A stretch of 64,000 nucleotides of DNA, taken from the NCBI RefSeq assembly GCF_001280085.1, contig NZ_LGED01000013.1:1-64000 (forward strand), written 5' to 3'. A model generated the notes under the pieces. That model saw nothing but the letters and a program-made list of their open reading frames with translations. It searched no databases and had not been told where the DNA came from. This DNA is from Saccharothrix sp. NRRL B-16348. Its GTDB lineage: Bacteria; Actinomycetota; Actinomycetes; Mycobacteriales; Pseudonocardiaceae. Below, piece after piece: positions 1-8,182 of this stretch. Numbering within the stretch: position 1 is the stretch's first letter; the number at the start of each line of letters is the position of its first letter. A program made the position numbers and the translations under genes.

Positions 1-624
1 GATCCGGCTGATCGCCGAGGTCAACGTCGTCGGGTCGGCCTGCGTGCCCGCCGCGCCGTCGGTGCCGTTCGGCGACACGTACAACGCCGACGCCGGCGGA
101 TTCGTCGTCGTCGTGGTGGTCGTCGTGGTCGTGGTGGTGCTCGTCGTCGTGCTCGTGCTGGTGGACGTCGACGTGGATGTGTCCGTGGGCACGCCGGTGC
201 ACGCCACGCCGTTGAGCTTGAAGGAGGTCGGGGCGGGGTTGGAGCCGGTCCACGAGCCGTTGAAGCCCGGCGTCACCGACGCGCCCGTGCCCAGGGAGCC
301 GTTCCAGGACGCGTTGCGCACCGTCACCGCGCTGCCGGACTGGGAGAACTCACCGCCCCACAGCTGCGTGACCTGCTGCCCCGCGGCGAAGCTCCACTCC
401 AGCGTCCACCCCGACACCGCGTCGCCCAGGTTGGTCACCGTGACGTTCGCGCCGAAACCGCCCTGCCACTGGCTCGTCACGGCGTAGTCCACCCGGCACC
501 CGACCGCCGCGTTGGCGTTGGTGCCGGCGGCCACCACCATCAACGCCGACACGGCGACCGCCGAAGCGGCGGCGGTCGCGACAGAGACCCACCGGGTGGT
601 GCGCCTGATCATGCGCGGATTCAT
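1..624 (-). CDS. CBM2-containing pectate lyase, PL9-like (3' end beyond window)
   Basis: Secreted plant cell-wall enzyme, truncated by the left window edge (208 codons visible). The ATG at 624 has a clear AAGGAGG ribosome-binding site 6 nt upstream. A signal peptide of about 35 residues ends near NANA, followed by a CBM2 cellulose-binding domain (about residues 36-145, starting VGCRVDY, with [13 protein letters not shown]). A Thr/Ser linker comes next, then [15 protein letters not shown] and [12 protein letters not shown]. That last stretch is the typical opening of PL9-type right-handed beta-helix pectate lyases. CBM2 and secretion are firm; the PL9 call rests on only about 30 residues. It lies 70 bp downstream of the second pectate lyase on the same strand, so the two may be co-transcribed. 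Confidence 0.8.
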   Translation of the reverse strand, partial: MNPRMIRRTTRWVSVATAAASAVAVSALMVVAAGTNANAAVGCRVDYAVTSQWQGGFGANVTVTNLGDAVSGWTLEWSFAAGQQVTQLWGGEFSQSGSAVTVRNASWNGSLGTGASVTPGFNGSWTGSNPAPTSFKLNGVACTGVPTDTSTSTSTSTSTTTSTTTTTTTTTTTTNPPASALYVSPNGTDGAAGTQADPTTLTSAISRI

Positions 625-694
625 GCATCGCCTCCTTGCGAGCAGGGTCCGGACGCCCCGGCAGTCCACCAGGGCGTTCCGGCGGAAGTCGGTG

Positions 695-2056
695 TCAGTT
701 GCCGATGTCGGCTTGGGGACCCGCGTACGCGCGCAGCAGGGCGGGCACGTCGGCGGCCTTGTCCAGGGTGTAGGCGTAGAAGTCCGACGGGGTGAAGGCG
801 GAGCCCCCGGTCTGCTGCTTGCCCGTCGAGTCGACCACGATGCTGCCGCTCTGGCGCAGCTCGGCGGTGGCGTCCTTGTAGTACGGGTCGCGGACGTTGT
901 CGAAGTAGCTGTTCTCCAGCACCATCCTGGTGTTGCCGCGCGAGTAGTTGCCGTAGCCGCGCACGTCCTGCAGGTGGTTGTTGTAGAGGTGGGCGTACGC
1001 CACGTTGTCGGTGCTGGGGTTGCGGCTGTTCGTGTCGTGGATCCAGTTGTGGTGGATGGTCAGGCGGGCGGTGGTGTTGTCGGTCCAGCCGATGCCGAAC
1101 GACTTGTTGCCCTCGGCGAGGACGTTCCAGGACACGGTGAGGTTGGTGGTGTCCTTGCGGCTGTCGAGGAGGCCGTCGTTCATGCGCAGGATCCGGTTGT
1201 GGTCGATCCAGACCCGGTCGGCGGTGTCCAGCTGGATGCCGTCGTAGTCGAACTCCTTGTCGTCCGGGTCGTCGGAGGCGACGCGGGTGTCGCGGATGGT
1301 CAGGTTGCGGATGATGACGTTGCCCGTGCCCGCGTTGAGCCGGAAGCCTCCGCCCACGATCTCGCCGCGCGTGCCGACGCCCACGACGGTCTTGTTCGAG
1401 GCGACCGGGACTTCCCTGCCCAGCGGGGTGATGGTGATGGCGCGGTCCACGCGGATCACGTACGGCTCGGCCGCCGAGGCGTAGCGCTCCAGGCCGGCCT
1501 GGTCGGTGACGGTGACCGTGGCGCCGCCCGCGCCGCCGGTGGTGCCGGCCGCGCCCGCGAACCCGTCGGGAGTCGCCGACCACCTCCCGCCACCTGTCGT
1601 GGTCGTGGTGGTGGTCGGGCTGTCGCCGGTGCAGGTGGTGCCGTTGAGCACGAAGCCGGTGGGCGTCGGGTTGGTCGACGTGAACGAACCGTTGAAGCCG
1701 AACGTCGCGCTGCCGCCGGTGGGGAGGGCCGCGTTGTAGGAGGCGTTCGTCGCGGTGACGTTCGCCGTGCCGGTGGTGACGGTGGCGTTCCACGCCTGCG
1801 TCACCCGCTGCCCGGCGGGGAACACCCACGTCAGGCTCCACCCGTACACCGGGTCGCCGAGATTGGTGACCGTCACCTCGGCGCCGAAGCCGCCCTGCCA
1901 CTGGTTGGTCACGGTGTAGTCGACCCGGCACCCGACCGCCGCGTTGGCGTTGGTGCCGACCGCCATCACCAAGCCGCCGGTCAAAGCCGCCACCGACACG
2001 GCCGCGGCGATACCGGCGGTCCGGCTCCTCGTGCGCCAACCCCTACGCGGACTCAT
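695..2056 (-). CDS. CBM2-linked pectate lyase, PL1 family, secreted
   Basis: Cleaves polygalacturonate by beta-elimination outside the cell (453 aa). The start at 2056 is chosen because AAGGAGG lies 6 nt upstream and a signal peptide of about 39 residues follows at once; the open frame upstream to 2239 has no such support. Order: signal peptide ending NANA, CBM2 (about 40-145), Thr-rich linker with seven Thr in a row, then a PL1 beta-helix domain (about 170-453). Typical PL1 segments are [19 protein letters not shown] (calcium-binding region) and the later [16 protein letters not shown] stretch. A CebR-like operator lies about 95 bp upstream. The N-terminal half is clearly paralogous to the neighbouring gene. 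Confidence 0.93.
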   Translation of the reverse strand: MSPRRGWRTRSRTAGIAAAVSVAALTGGLVMAVGTNANAAVGCRVDYTVTNQWQGGFGAEVTVTNLGDPVYGWSLTWVFPAGQRVTQAWNATVTTGTANVTATNASYNAALPTGGSATFGFNGSFTSTNPTPTGFVLNGTTCTGDSPTTTTTTTGGGRWSATPDGFAGAAGTTGGAGGATVTVTDQAGLERYASAAEPYVIRVDRAITITPLGREVPVASNKTVVGVGTRGEIVGGGFRLNAGTGNVIIRNLTIRDTRVASDDPDDKEFDYDGIQLDTADRVWIDHNRILRMNDGLLDSRKDTTNLTVSWNVLAEGNKSFGIGWTDNTTARLTIHHNWIHDTNSRNPSTDNVAYAHLYNNHLQDVRGYGNYSRGNTRMVLENSYFDNVRDPYYKDATAELRQSGSIVVDSTGKQQTGGSAFTPSDFYAYTLDKAADVPALLRAYAGPQADIGN

Positions 2057-2546
2057 GCGTCGCCTCCTTGCGAACAGCACTGCCGGACCGCGATCCCCAC
2101 GACGCCGACCCACGGCCGAATTGGCGGTTCCAGCAGTGTGAACCGCCCTCTGGGAACGCTCCCAGGGAGCATTGCGCAACCTTGCGCGACCGGCAAGAAA
2201 ATTCACAATCATGAACGATCCCCACTCACCGCCGACCACCGGATCGATTCACGACCATGAACAAAATTGACCCGAACCGAAGGGATAACACCCCGATACG
2301 TTCATCCCGGTGAATTCCCGCGCTTTTCGCGCACGCGGCTACCACATCGCCGCCATTCGCATTCCCCGGCGCACCGACCGAGGTTTTCCGGCGGACGTGC
2401 ACGGTTCGCAACCGCGTCGCGGGGCCCGTCACCCAGGCGGCTTGTCGAGATGACGGGTCGGGTGAAGCCGGTTCCCGGGACTCCGCCTGGACCAGCCGCG
2501 GACCTAGCGTTCGACACGTCAGGACACGAAGCGCGGGGAGGCTCCC
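2057..2546. other. 490-bp divergent intergenic region
   Basis: Separates the pectate lyase (minus) from the M6-like protease (plus). It holds a CebR-like palindrome at 2151-2164 and a GGCGGTT/AACCGCC inverted repeat at 2123-2147 just beside it, on the pectate-lyase side. The rest is relatively AT-rich around 2190-2300. No convincing gene was found. Confidence 0.6.
2151..2164. promoter_or_regulatory. CebR-like LacI-family operator
   Basis: The 14-mer TGGGAACGCTCCCA differs at one base from TGGGAGCGCTCCCA, the palindrome bound by the LacI-family repressor CebR in Streptomyces. It lies 95 bp upstream of the pectate lyase start. Regulation by a CebR-type repressor is inference; no cebR gene is in the window. 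Confidence 0.6.
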
Positions 2547-3704
2547 ATGGCCGGCCACCGATTCCTCCTCACCGCCGCGGCGCTGGTCGCCGCGACGGTG
2601 CTGCCCACCGGGACGGCTCACGCCGACGTGCCCGCGGGCGCGTGTGCGTTGCCCCCGACCAGCGCGCACCTGACCGAAGGCGTGCCCACGCCTGCGGGGC
2701 ACGTGCCGTCGCACGGCACGGTGCGGGCCACGATGGTCTTCGTCGACTTCCCCGACGCGCCGGCCGGCGACTCGACCACCGGCCTGCGCGACCAGCTGCT
2801 GCCCGGCGGTCCGAGCTGGTTCACCACCAGCTCGTACGCCAACCTGACAGTGGCCGTCGACGCCGTCACCGCCCGGTTCTACCGGATGCCGCGACGGTCC
2901 ACCGACTACGGCTGGCGACGCGGCCTCACCGCCGAGGCCCACGCCCGCTACCTCAACGACGCGCTGGCCGCGGTCGGCCGGACGGTGGCGTTCAGCGGCA
3001 CGAACCTCCTCTACGTCGTGCCCACCCGTGCGGCGGCCGAGATCTCCTTCGCCGCCGCCTACATGGGCCCGGTCACGGCGCCCGACGGCACGGTGATCAC
3101 CAGGTCCGTCACGTTCGGCCAGGACACGGCGCACTGGGGCAGCAAGGTCCTCAACCACGAGACCGGGCACGCGCTCGGCCTGCCGGACCTGTACGGCTAC
3201 AGCGGCGACCTCCACCGGTTCGTCGGCGGCTGGGACCTGATGGGCCTGATCTCCGGGCCCAGCCCGGACCTGCTGGCCTGGCACAAGTGGAAGCTGAACT
3301 GGCTGCGCTACGACCAGATCGGCTGCGTCAGCGCCACCGGCCGCTACGTCGACACCCTCGTCCCGATCTCGGCCACCGGCGGGCGCAAGGGCGTCGTGAT
3401 CCGCACCGGCCCGACCACCGTGCTGGTCGCCGAAGCACGAGCCCGGACCGGCCTGGACGCCGCCGCCTGCGCCACCGGTGTCCTGATCTACTCCGTCAAC
3501 ACCGCCGTCGCGAGCGGCAACGGCCCCGTGCTGGTCAAGGACTCACGGCCCGGCTCGGGTGGCTGCGGCGGGCACGAGCTGAACGACGCGCCGTTCACCG
3601 TGGGAGGCCGTTTCCACGACGCCGCGAGCAACACCACGATCGACGTGACGGGTCGTTCCGGCGACGACCACCGGATCACCATCGCGTTCGGCGTGGCGCC
3701 GTAG
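2547..3704 (+). CDS. Secreted M6-like zinc metalloprotease
   Basis: Predicted extracellular metallopeptidase of 385 aa. The ATG at 2547 follows GGGGAGG with good spacing. A Sec signal peptide runs to about residue 26 (AHA/D). The zinc motif HETGH at residues 204-208, followed by ALGLPDLYGY, matches the HExxH...GLPDLY pattern of immune-inhibitor-A-like (M6) proteases, and GGWDLMG downstream is also typical. The protein is shorter than classical M6 enzymes and appears to lack the C-terminal MAM/PKD modules. It could be exported with the neighbouring polysaccharide hydrolases; the substrate is unknown. Confidence 0.82.
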   Translation: MAGHRFLLTAAALVAATVLPTGTAHADVPAGACALPPTSAHLTEGVPTPAGHVPSHGTVRATMVFVDFPDAPAGDSTTGLRDQLLPGGPSWFTTSSYANLTVAVDAVTARFYRMPRRSTDYGWRRGLTAEAHARYLNDALAAVGRTVAFSGTNLLYVVPTRAAAEISFAAAYMGPVTAPDGTVITRSVTFGQDTAHWGSKVLNHETGHALGLPDLYGYSGDLHRFVGGWDLMGLISGPSPDLLAWHKWKLNWLRYDQIGCVSATGRYVDTLVPISATGGRKGVVIRTGPTTVLVAEARARTGLDAAACATGVLIYSVNTAVASGNGPVLVKDSRPGSGGCGGHELNDAPFTVGGRFHDAASNTTIDVTGRSGDDHRITIAFGVAP

Positions 3705-3731
3705 TGCGGCTGGGACGGAACGGAGGCGACC

Positions 3732-5182
3732 GTGGTCACGAGGCGTCGAGTGCTGGGACTGGGTGCCGCCGTGGCGCTCGGCACCGTCCTGCCCGCGGTG
3801 CCCGCCCGGGGCGACTACACGACCCACGTCGATCCGGCCCTCGGCTACGGCAGGTGGGGTTGAACGTCGTCCGCTACAACCTCGGCGCCAGCACGTTCCA
3901 GCCTGCTCATCCCGGTGGCCCGTCGATGGTCGCCTCCCCGAGGCTGCCGGCATTCCGCAAGATCGAGGGCTTCTGGCTCAACTGGCACAGCGCCGACCCG
4001 ACGAACACGGGCAGCTGGGACTGGTCGAACGACGATCACCAACGTGCCATGTTGTACGCGGCACGCGATCGGGGGGCGAACGTCTTCCAGCTGTTCTCCG
4101 TCTCCCGATCTGGTGGATGTGCAAGAACCACAACCCGTCCGGCGCCGCTGACGGCGGCAACAACCTGCAGGAGCACAACTACCGGCAGCACGCCCAGTAC
4201 CTGGCGATCGTCGCCCGGCACGCCCGCGACTTCTGGGGCATCGACTTCGGCAGCGTCGAACCGTTCAACGAACCGTCCCGGGGAGGGCACACGGCGGACG
4301 GGAGGGCCGAAGGCTGCTTCGTCAGCGCCCGCCCGTTCGAGCCGATCCAGCAGCAGGTCATCCACCACCTGAGGGAGGAACTGGACCGCCGCGGCCTGTC
4401 GGACGTGACGATCGCCGCCTCCGACGAGATGCGCTTCGAGCGCGCCGACATCACCTGGGGGCAGATGTCCGAACTGGACACCCAGCGCGTGATCGGCCAG
4501 GTCAACACCCACGGCTACCAGTACGACGACGAAGGGCCCGCGCGGTCGGCGCTGTACGACCACGTGCGCCCCCACGGCAAGCGGTTGTGGCAGAGCGAGT
4601 ACGGCGAGCAGTACGAGCACGGCCTGTACCTGGCCTACCACCTGGCGATGGACCTGTACTTCCTGCACCCGACCGCCTGGTGCTACTGGCAGCCCCTGGA
4701 CGGCCAGGTCACCGACCCCGACGGGCGCCGGCTCAGCTGGGGCCTGCTGAAGGCCACCTACAGCTTCGACACCGCGGTCAAGGGCGGCCGGCTCGGCGAG
4801 GACGACCCCTATCCGGGCACCGACGAGCACGTGACGAACAAGTACTTCGTCCTGGCCCAGTACACCCGCCACATCCGGCCCGGGATGACCATCATCGACA
4901 GCGGGGGCCAGGCCACCGTCGCCGCGCACCACCCGGACCGCGAACGCCTGGTCCTCGTCACGGTCTGCGGCAACACACCGCAGCGGGTCACCTACGACCT
5001 GTCCCGCTTCGCGGCCGTCGGCGGCTCCGCCCGGCGCTGGATCACCGATGCCGACCCGTCCTACCGCGTCGCCCGGCAGTACGTGCGCGGCACGGACGTC
5101 CAGCTGAGGAACAAGTGGCTGTCCGTGCCGTTCGACGCCAACTCCGGTCCAGACCTTCGAGATCGACGACGTCCGCCGCTGA
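3732..5182 (+). pseudogene. Broken GH30-like endo-beta-1,6-galactanase
   Basis: Remnant of a secreted GH30 glycosidase. A GTG start at 3732 with GGAGG upstream begins a Tat-like signal (TRRRVLGLG). The frame then reaches a stop at about 3862, just after GYGRWG. Coding resumes in another frame at GLNVVRYNLGA, implying a deletion of roughly 50-60 residues. A second shift near 4107-4113 (one C apparently lost before CCGATCTGG) moves LFS to PIWWMCKN. A third near 5147 (one extra G) is needed to reach the natural end VQTFEIDDVRR and the stop at 5180-5182. The catalytic regions are still readable: VEPFNEPS (acid/base Glu) and WQSEYGEQY (nucleophile Glu). Three lesions make a pseudogene likely; sequencing error could explain the two 1-nt shifts but not the deletion. 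Confidence 0.85.
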
Positions 5183-5281
5183 CCCCCGAGCTCGTGGCCG
5201 CTTGTTGCCAGGCCGCGCCACGCCGTCGCTCCACGACGTTGACTGGGGCCACCACGAACGGCGAGCGAGGAGGAGCGTCCG

Positions 5282-5767
5282 ATGGTCCTGCATCCAGCCA
5301 GGCCGGTGCCGGTGGAGGCGCGGTTCCGCACGGCCCCGCTCACGGCGGCCGTCACCTGCGCGCTCGTGCTCGGTGTGCTCACCCTGCCGGCCGCGTTCGG
5401 CGTGCTCGGCGCGGCGGGCACCCCGACGAACACCCTCAGCACCGTGCTCAGGAGCGTGCTGGGCGCCGAAGGCGCGTGCTGCCTCGCCGGCGCGGTGCTG
5501 CTGGTGCTGCGGCAACCCGCGGGCCGGGCACTGGCAGCGATGGGCGGCGGTGTCGCCTCGGCGCTCCCCCTGCTGATGGTTCCGCTGATCGTCGTGACCC
5601 CGGAGGAGTTCGCGTCCGGCATCCGGCAGTCCGGCGGCCTCCTGATGCTCTTGGCGCTGTTCGTGCTCGGCCCGTTGACGATGGTGCTGAGCCTGCGTTG
5701 CGGTCCCCGTGCCGCGGTCGCGCGTCACCACCCGCACGGTCCGATCGCGCCCACGCCGCCGTGGTGA
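5282..5767 (+). CDS. Small membrane protein of unknown function (4 TM)
   Basis: Unrecognised 161-aa protein. A GAGGAGCG ribosome-binding site precedes the ATG at 5282. Four hydrophobic segments are visible, at about residues 20-45, 60-77, 85-105 and 118-137, separated by short polar loops, with a His/Pro-rich cytoplasmic-like tail. No catalytic motif was seen. It follows the broken GH30 gene by 100 bp and ends 16 bp from the convergent amine oxidase. Confidence 0.65.
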   Translation: MVLHPARPVPVEARFRTAPLTAAVTCALVLGVLTLPAAFGVLGAAGTPTNTLSTVLRSVLGAEGACCLAGAVLLVLRQPAGRALAAMGGGVASALPLLMVPLIVVTPEEFASGIRQSGGLLMLLALFVLGPLTMVLSLRCGPRAAVARHHPHGPIAPTPPW

Positions 5768-5782
5768 TCCCGCGACCGGGCT

Positions 5783-7699
5783 TCAGGTGGCCGCTCCGGT
5801 CTCCCGCCGGGGAACGGACAGCGGCGTGGAGCCGAGCGTGCTCTCCAGTTGCTCCCACCGCGTGACCAGGTCCGACATCATCAGCATCAGCACGTCGGGG
5901 AAGGCGTGCAGGAAGCTCTGGTACCGGTAGTGGTCCAGGTAGTACAGGACCGCGTCGCTGACCGCCGTCACCGACGTGGTGCGGGCGTTGAAGAACAGGT
6001 CGTAGTGGCCGAGCACGGCGCCGCGACCCAGGACCGCGCGCTCGTAGAAGCCGCCGAAGTCCACCTCGACCTCACCGCCGGCGACGATGAACACCCCGTG
6101 CGCGGCGTCGTCCTCGCGGCAGATGACGTCGCCCGCGGTGAACGGGATCTCGTCGAACATCGAGGCGAGCGTCTCCCGCTCGGAATCGGCCAGCGAGGCG
6201 AACAGCCGCACCCCGTGCGGGTCGACGCCCTCGCGCAGGCACGCCACCCGCTCGGCCAGCTCGCGCTCGTCGATGTGCGTCATCCGCAGCCGCGCGAACC
6301 GCAGCACGCGGTCGGTGTTGCGGGACTGGCGGCGTGACGTCCCGGCGCTCGGCGGCGTGTAGAGCGTGGCGTTCCCGCTGATCCGCGCGGCTTCGCGCAG
6401 GCCGGACTCGTAGGCGCTGTGCACGCAGCCCCAGTGGTAGGGGTTGGTGCCCTCGCCGGCGAAGAACAGCCGGTCACCGACCGGTTCGGCGAGCGTGCCG
6501 ATGTCCTTCGACGAGGAGTCGACGCCGATGCAGGTGTAGGAGCCCCGGGCGAAGGGGTCGGACGACCACGCGGTGCGCGAGATGCGCTCGGGCGCGGGCG
6601 CCTCGGCGCCGAACAGGTCCTCGACGATGGTGCCCGCGTAGGCGGCGACGTCCTCGTCGGACCAGGTCTCCGCCTCACGGCCGAGCGAGGCGCCGAGCAG
6701 CAGCACCAGGACCGGCTTGCCGTGGGACTTCCACATGCTGATCACGACCGTGGGGTACCGGTCCGTGTCGCGGCACAGGTAGCCGAAGACGTACTGGTCC
6801 CGCGGCCAGAAGGGTTCGCGGTAGTGCAGGGCGATCTTGTTGAGGGTGCCGAAGCCCAGTCGGGCGATCGCGGACCGCTTGGCCTCCGGCAGCGGCGGCT
6901 CGAAGCGCACCACCTCGGCCTTGAGCACCCCGAGCGGCACGGTCACCAGGACCTTGTCCGCCTCGAAGTCGCCCCGGTCGGTGGTGACCCGCACCGGCCC
7001 GGCGGTGGTGTCGATCCCGGTGACCACGTGGCCGAGCCTGACGTCCAAGCCCTCGGCGATGGCCTCCACCACCGCCTGGTAACCCTGGTGGAGAACGCTG
7101 TCGCCGTAGCCGTAGACCAGGTAGCCGTCCTCCCAGAACTTCAGGGACAGCTTGTCGGGGTCCTCGGCGACGTCCTCCCGCAGGAGCACGTTGAGGTGGT
7201 AGCGGACCGCCTGCTCGTCCTCGGCGGACAGCCGGCGTTCGGCGAGGATCCGGCGGAGCGCCTCGCCCAGCGAGATGTCCGGGTGCTGCTCCTTACGCGC
7301 GATCGCGGCCCGCTGCTCCAGCTCGTGCAGCACGTCGTCGGCCAGGTGCAGGGTGCGGCTCTTGTGGCGGTGGTTCGCCAGGCGGTGGTCCGCGCCGAAC
7401 AGGTCCAGGCTGTCGAAGCCCCCGGTGTAGGCGCTGTCGCCGCCCACGTAGCTGTAGGGGATGCCCAGGTCCTCGACCAGCTCGGTGATCGGGTTGCCGT
7501 CCGTGCCGTGGATCCAGTGCGCGCCCAGGTCCACCCCGTGCTCGTCGGTCCGGATCCGCCCTCCGACGCGGTCGCGCGCCTCCAGCACCACCACCTCGTG
7601 ACCGAGTTCGCGCAGCGCCCGCGCGGCGGCCAACCCCGCCATCCCGGCTCCCACGACGACGACGCCGGGTGGGCGGTCCGCGTCAGCTCTTCGAGACAT
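5783..7699 (-). CDS. Flavin amine oxidase fused to a C-terminal cyclic-nucleotide-binding domain
   Basis: Predicted FAD-dependent monoamine/polyamine-type oxidase (638 aa). The N-terminus has the dinucleotide motif VVVVGAGMAGLAAARAL and the following LEARDRVGGRIRT, then HWIHGTDGNP. The C-terminal flavin-binding segment FFAGEGTNPYHWG closes the oxidase at about residue 430. A further 200 residues follow, in which about 500-610 look like a Crp-type cNMP-binding fold: LFASLADSERETLASMF, FTAGDVICREDD and IVAGGEVEVDF. The cAMP-contact motif (FGE...R) is poorly kept, since the region reads LGRGAVLGHYDLFFNARTT. No HTH follows, so this is not a transcription factor. The substrate is unknown; the fusion suggests allosteric or localisation control. 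Confidence 0.88.
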   Translation of the reverse strand: MSRRADADRPPGVVVVGAGMAGLAAARALRELGHEVVVLEARDRVGGRIRTDEHGVDLGAHWIHGTDGNPITELVEDLGIPYSYVGGDSAYTGGFDSLDLFGADHRLANHRHKSRTLHLADDVLHELEQRAAIARKEQHPDISLGEALRRILAERRLSAEDEQAVRYHLNVLLREDVAEDPDKLSLKFWEDGYLVYGYGDSVLHQGYQAVVEAIAEGLDVRLGHVVTGIDTTAGPVRVTTDRGDFEADKVLVTVPLGVLKAEVVRFEPPLPEAKRSAIARLGFGTLNKIALHYREPFWPRDQYVFGYLCRDTDRYPTVVISMWKSHGKPVLVLLLGASLGREAETWSDEDVAAYAGTIVEDLFGAEAPAPERISRTAWSSDPFARGSYTCIGVDSSSKDIGTLAEPVGDRLFFAGEGTNPYHWGCVHSAYESGLREAARISGNATLYTPPSAGTSRRQSRNTDRVLRFARLRMTHIDERELAERVACLREGVDPHGVRLFASLADSERETLASMFDEIPFTAGDVICREDDAAHGVFIVAGGEVEVDFGGFYERAVLGRGAVLGHYDLFFNARTTSVTAVSDAVLYYLDHYRYQSFLHAFPDVLMLMMSDLVTRWEQLESTLGSTPLSVPRRETGAAT

Positions 7700-7891
7700 C
7701 GCTCGATTCTCTGGCAGTCGACGCGGTCGCTGACATACCCGGATCGAGTGCTTGCCGCTGGTCCGTCCGGGTCGCCGGCGTCGGTTGAGCCACGTGGACT
7801 GCCCGTACTGTCGCCCATTCGGGTGCTAACACCCACTCCGGATGGCCGATACCCCGGGTAGAGGTGCACACCGGGAGGTAGCGTTGCCGAC

Positions 7892-8170
7892 GTGGAGCCC
7901 AGGCGCGGGGTCATCGCCCCGGAACTGGAGCGGTGGAGCCGGGACGCCGACGACGGCGACCGGCGGACCGCCCTGGTGCGGCTGCGCGGAGGGGCTGAGG
8001 TCGAGCGGGCGGCCGAACGGCTGACGTCGCTCGGCATGGAGGTCACCAGCAGTGGCCCCGGCTCCGTCGTCGGCACCGTCTCACCCCCCGTGCTGCGCCT
8101 GATCGGTCAGGAGACCTGGGTGCTCGCCGTCGAAGGACCCCGAACCCTCAGGTCGCTCCAGCACGGCTGA
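7892..8170 (+). CDS. Small subtilase-prodomain-like protein
   Basis: A 92-aa protein starting with GTG; GGGAGG is upstream but about 13 nt away, so the start is approximate. It has no signal peptide. It opens VEPRRG and continues with a compact alpha/beta pattern (ALVRLRGGAEVERAAERL, then a strand rich in Gly/Ser/Val). This resembles the first 120 residues of the subtilase 12 bp downstream, which opens MEPRRD and contains TVKLLVRSAELASAESWLEG. The likely role is a stand-alone prodomain or I9-type inhibitor/chaperone for the protease. That is inference from similarity and gene order. Confidence 0.65.
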   Translation: MEPRRGVIAPELERWSRDADDGDRRTALVRLRGGAEVERAAERLTSLGMEVTSSGPGSVVGTVSPPVLRLIGQETWVLAVEGPRTLRSLQHG

Positions 8171-8182
8171 AGGGGCGGGGCG

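Noticed and set aside
44..487. Val-rich plus-strand frame
   Set aside because: Poly-Val is the complement of the Thr-rich linker of the CBM2 enzyme.
512..2260. 582-codon plus-strand frame across the pectate lyases
   Set aside because: Antisense shadow without start signals or domains; minus strand encodes CBM2 and PL1.
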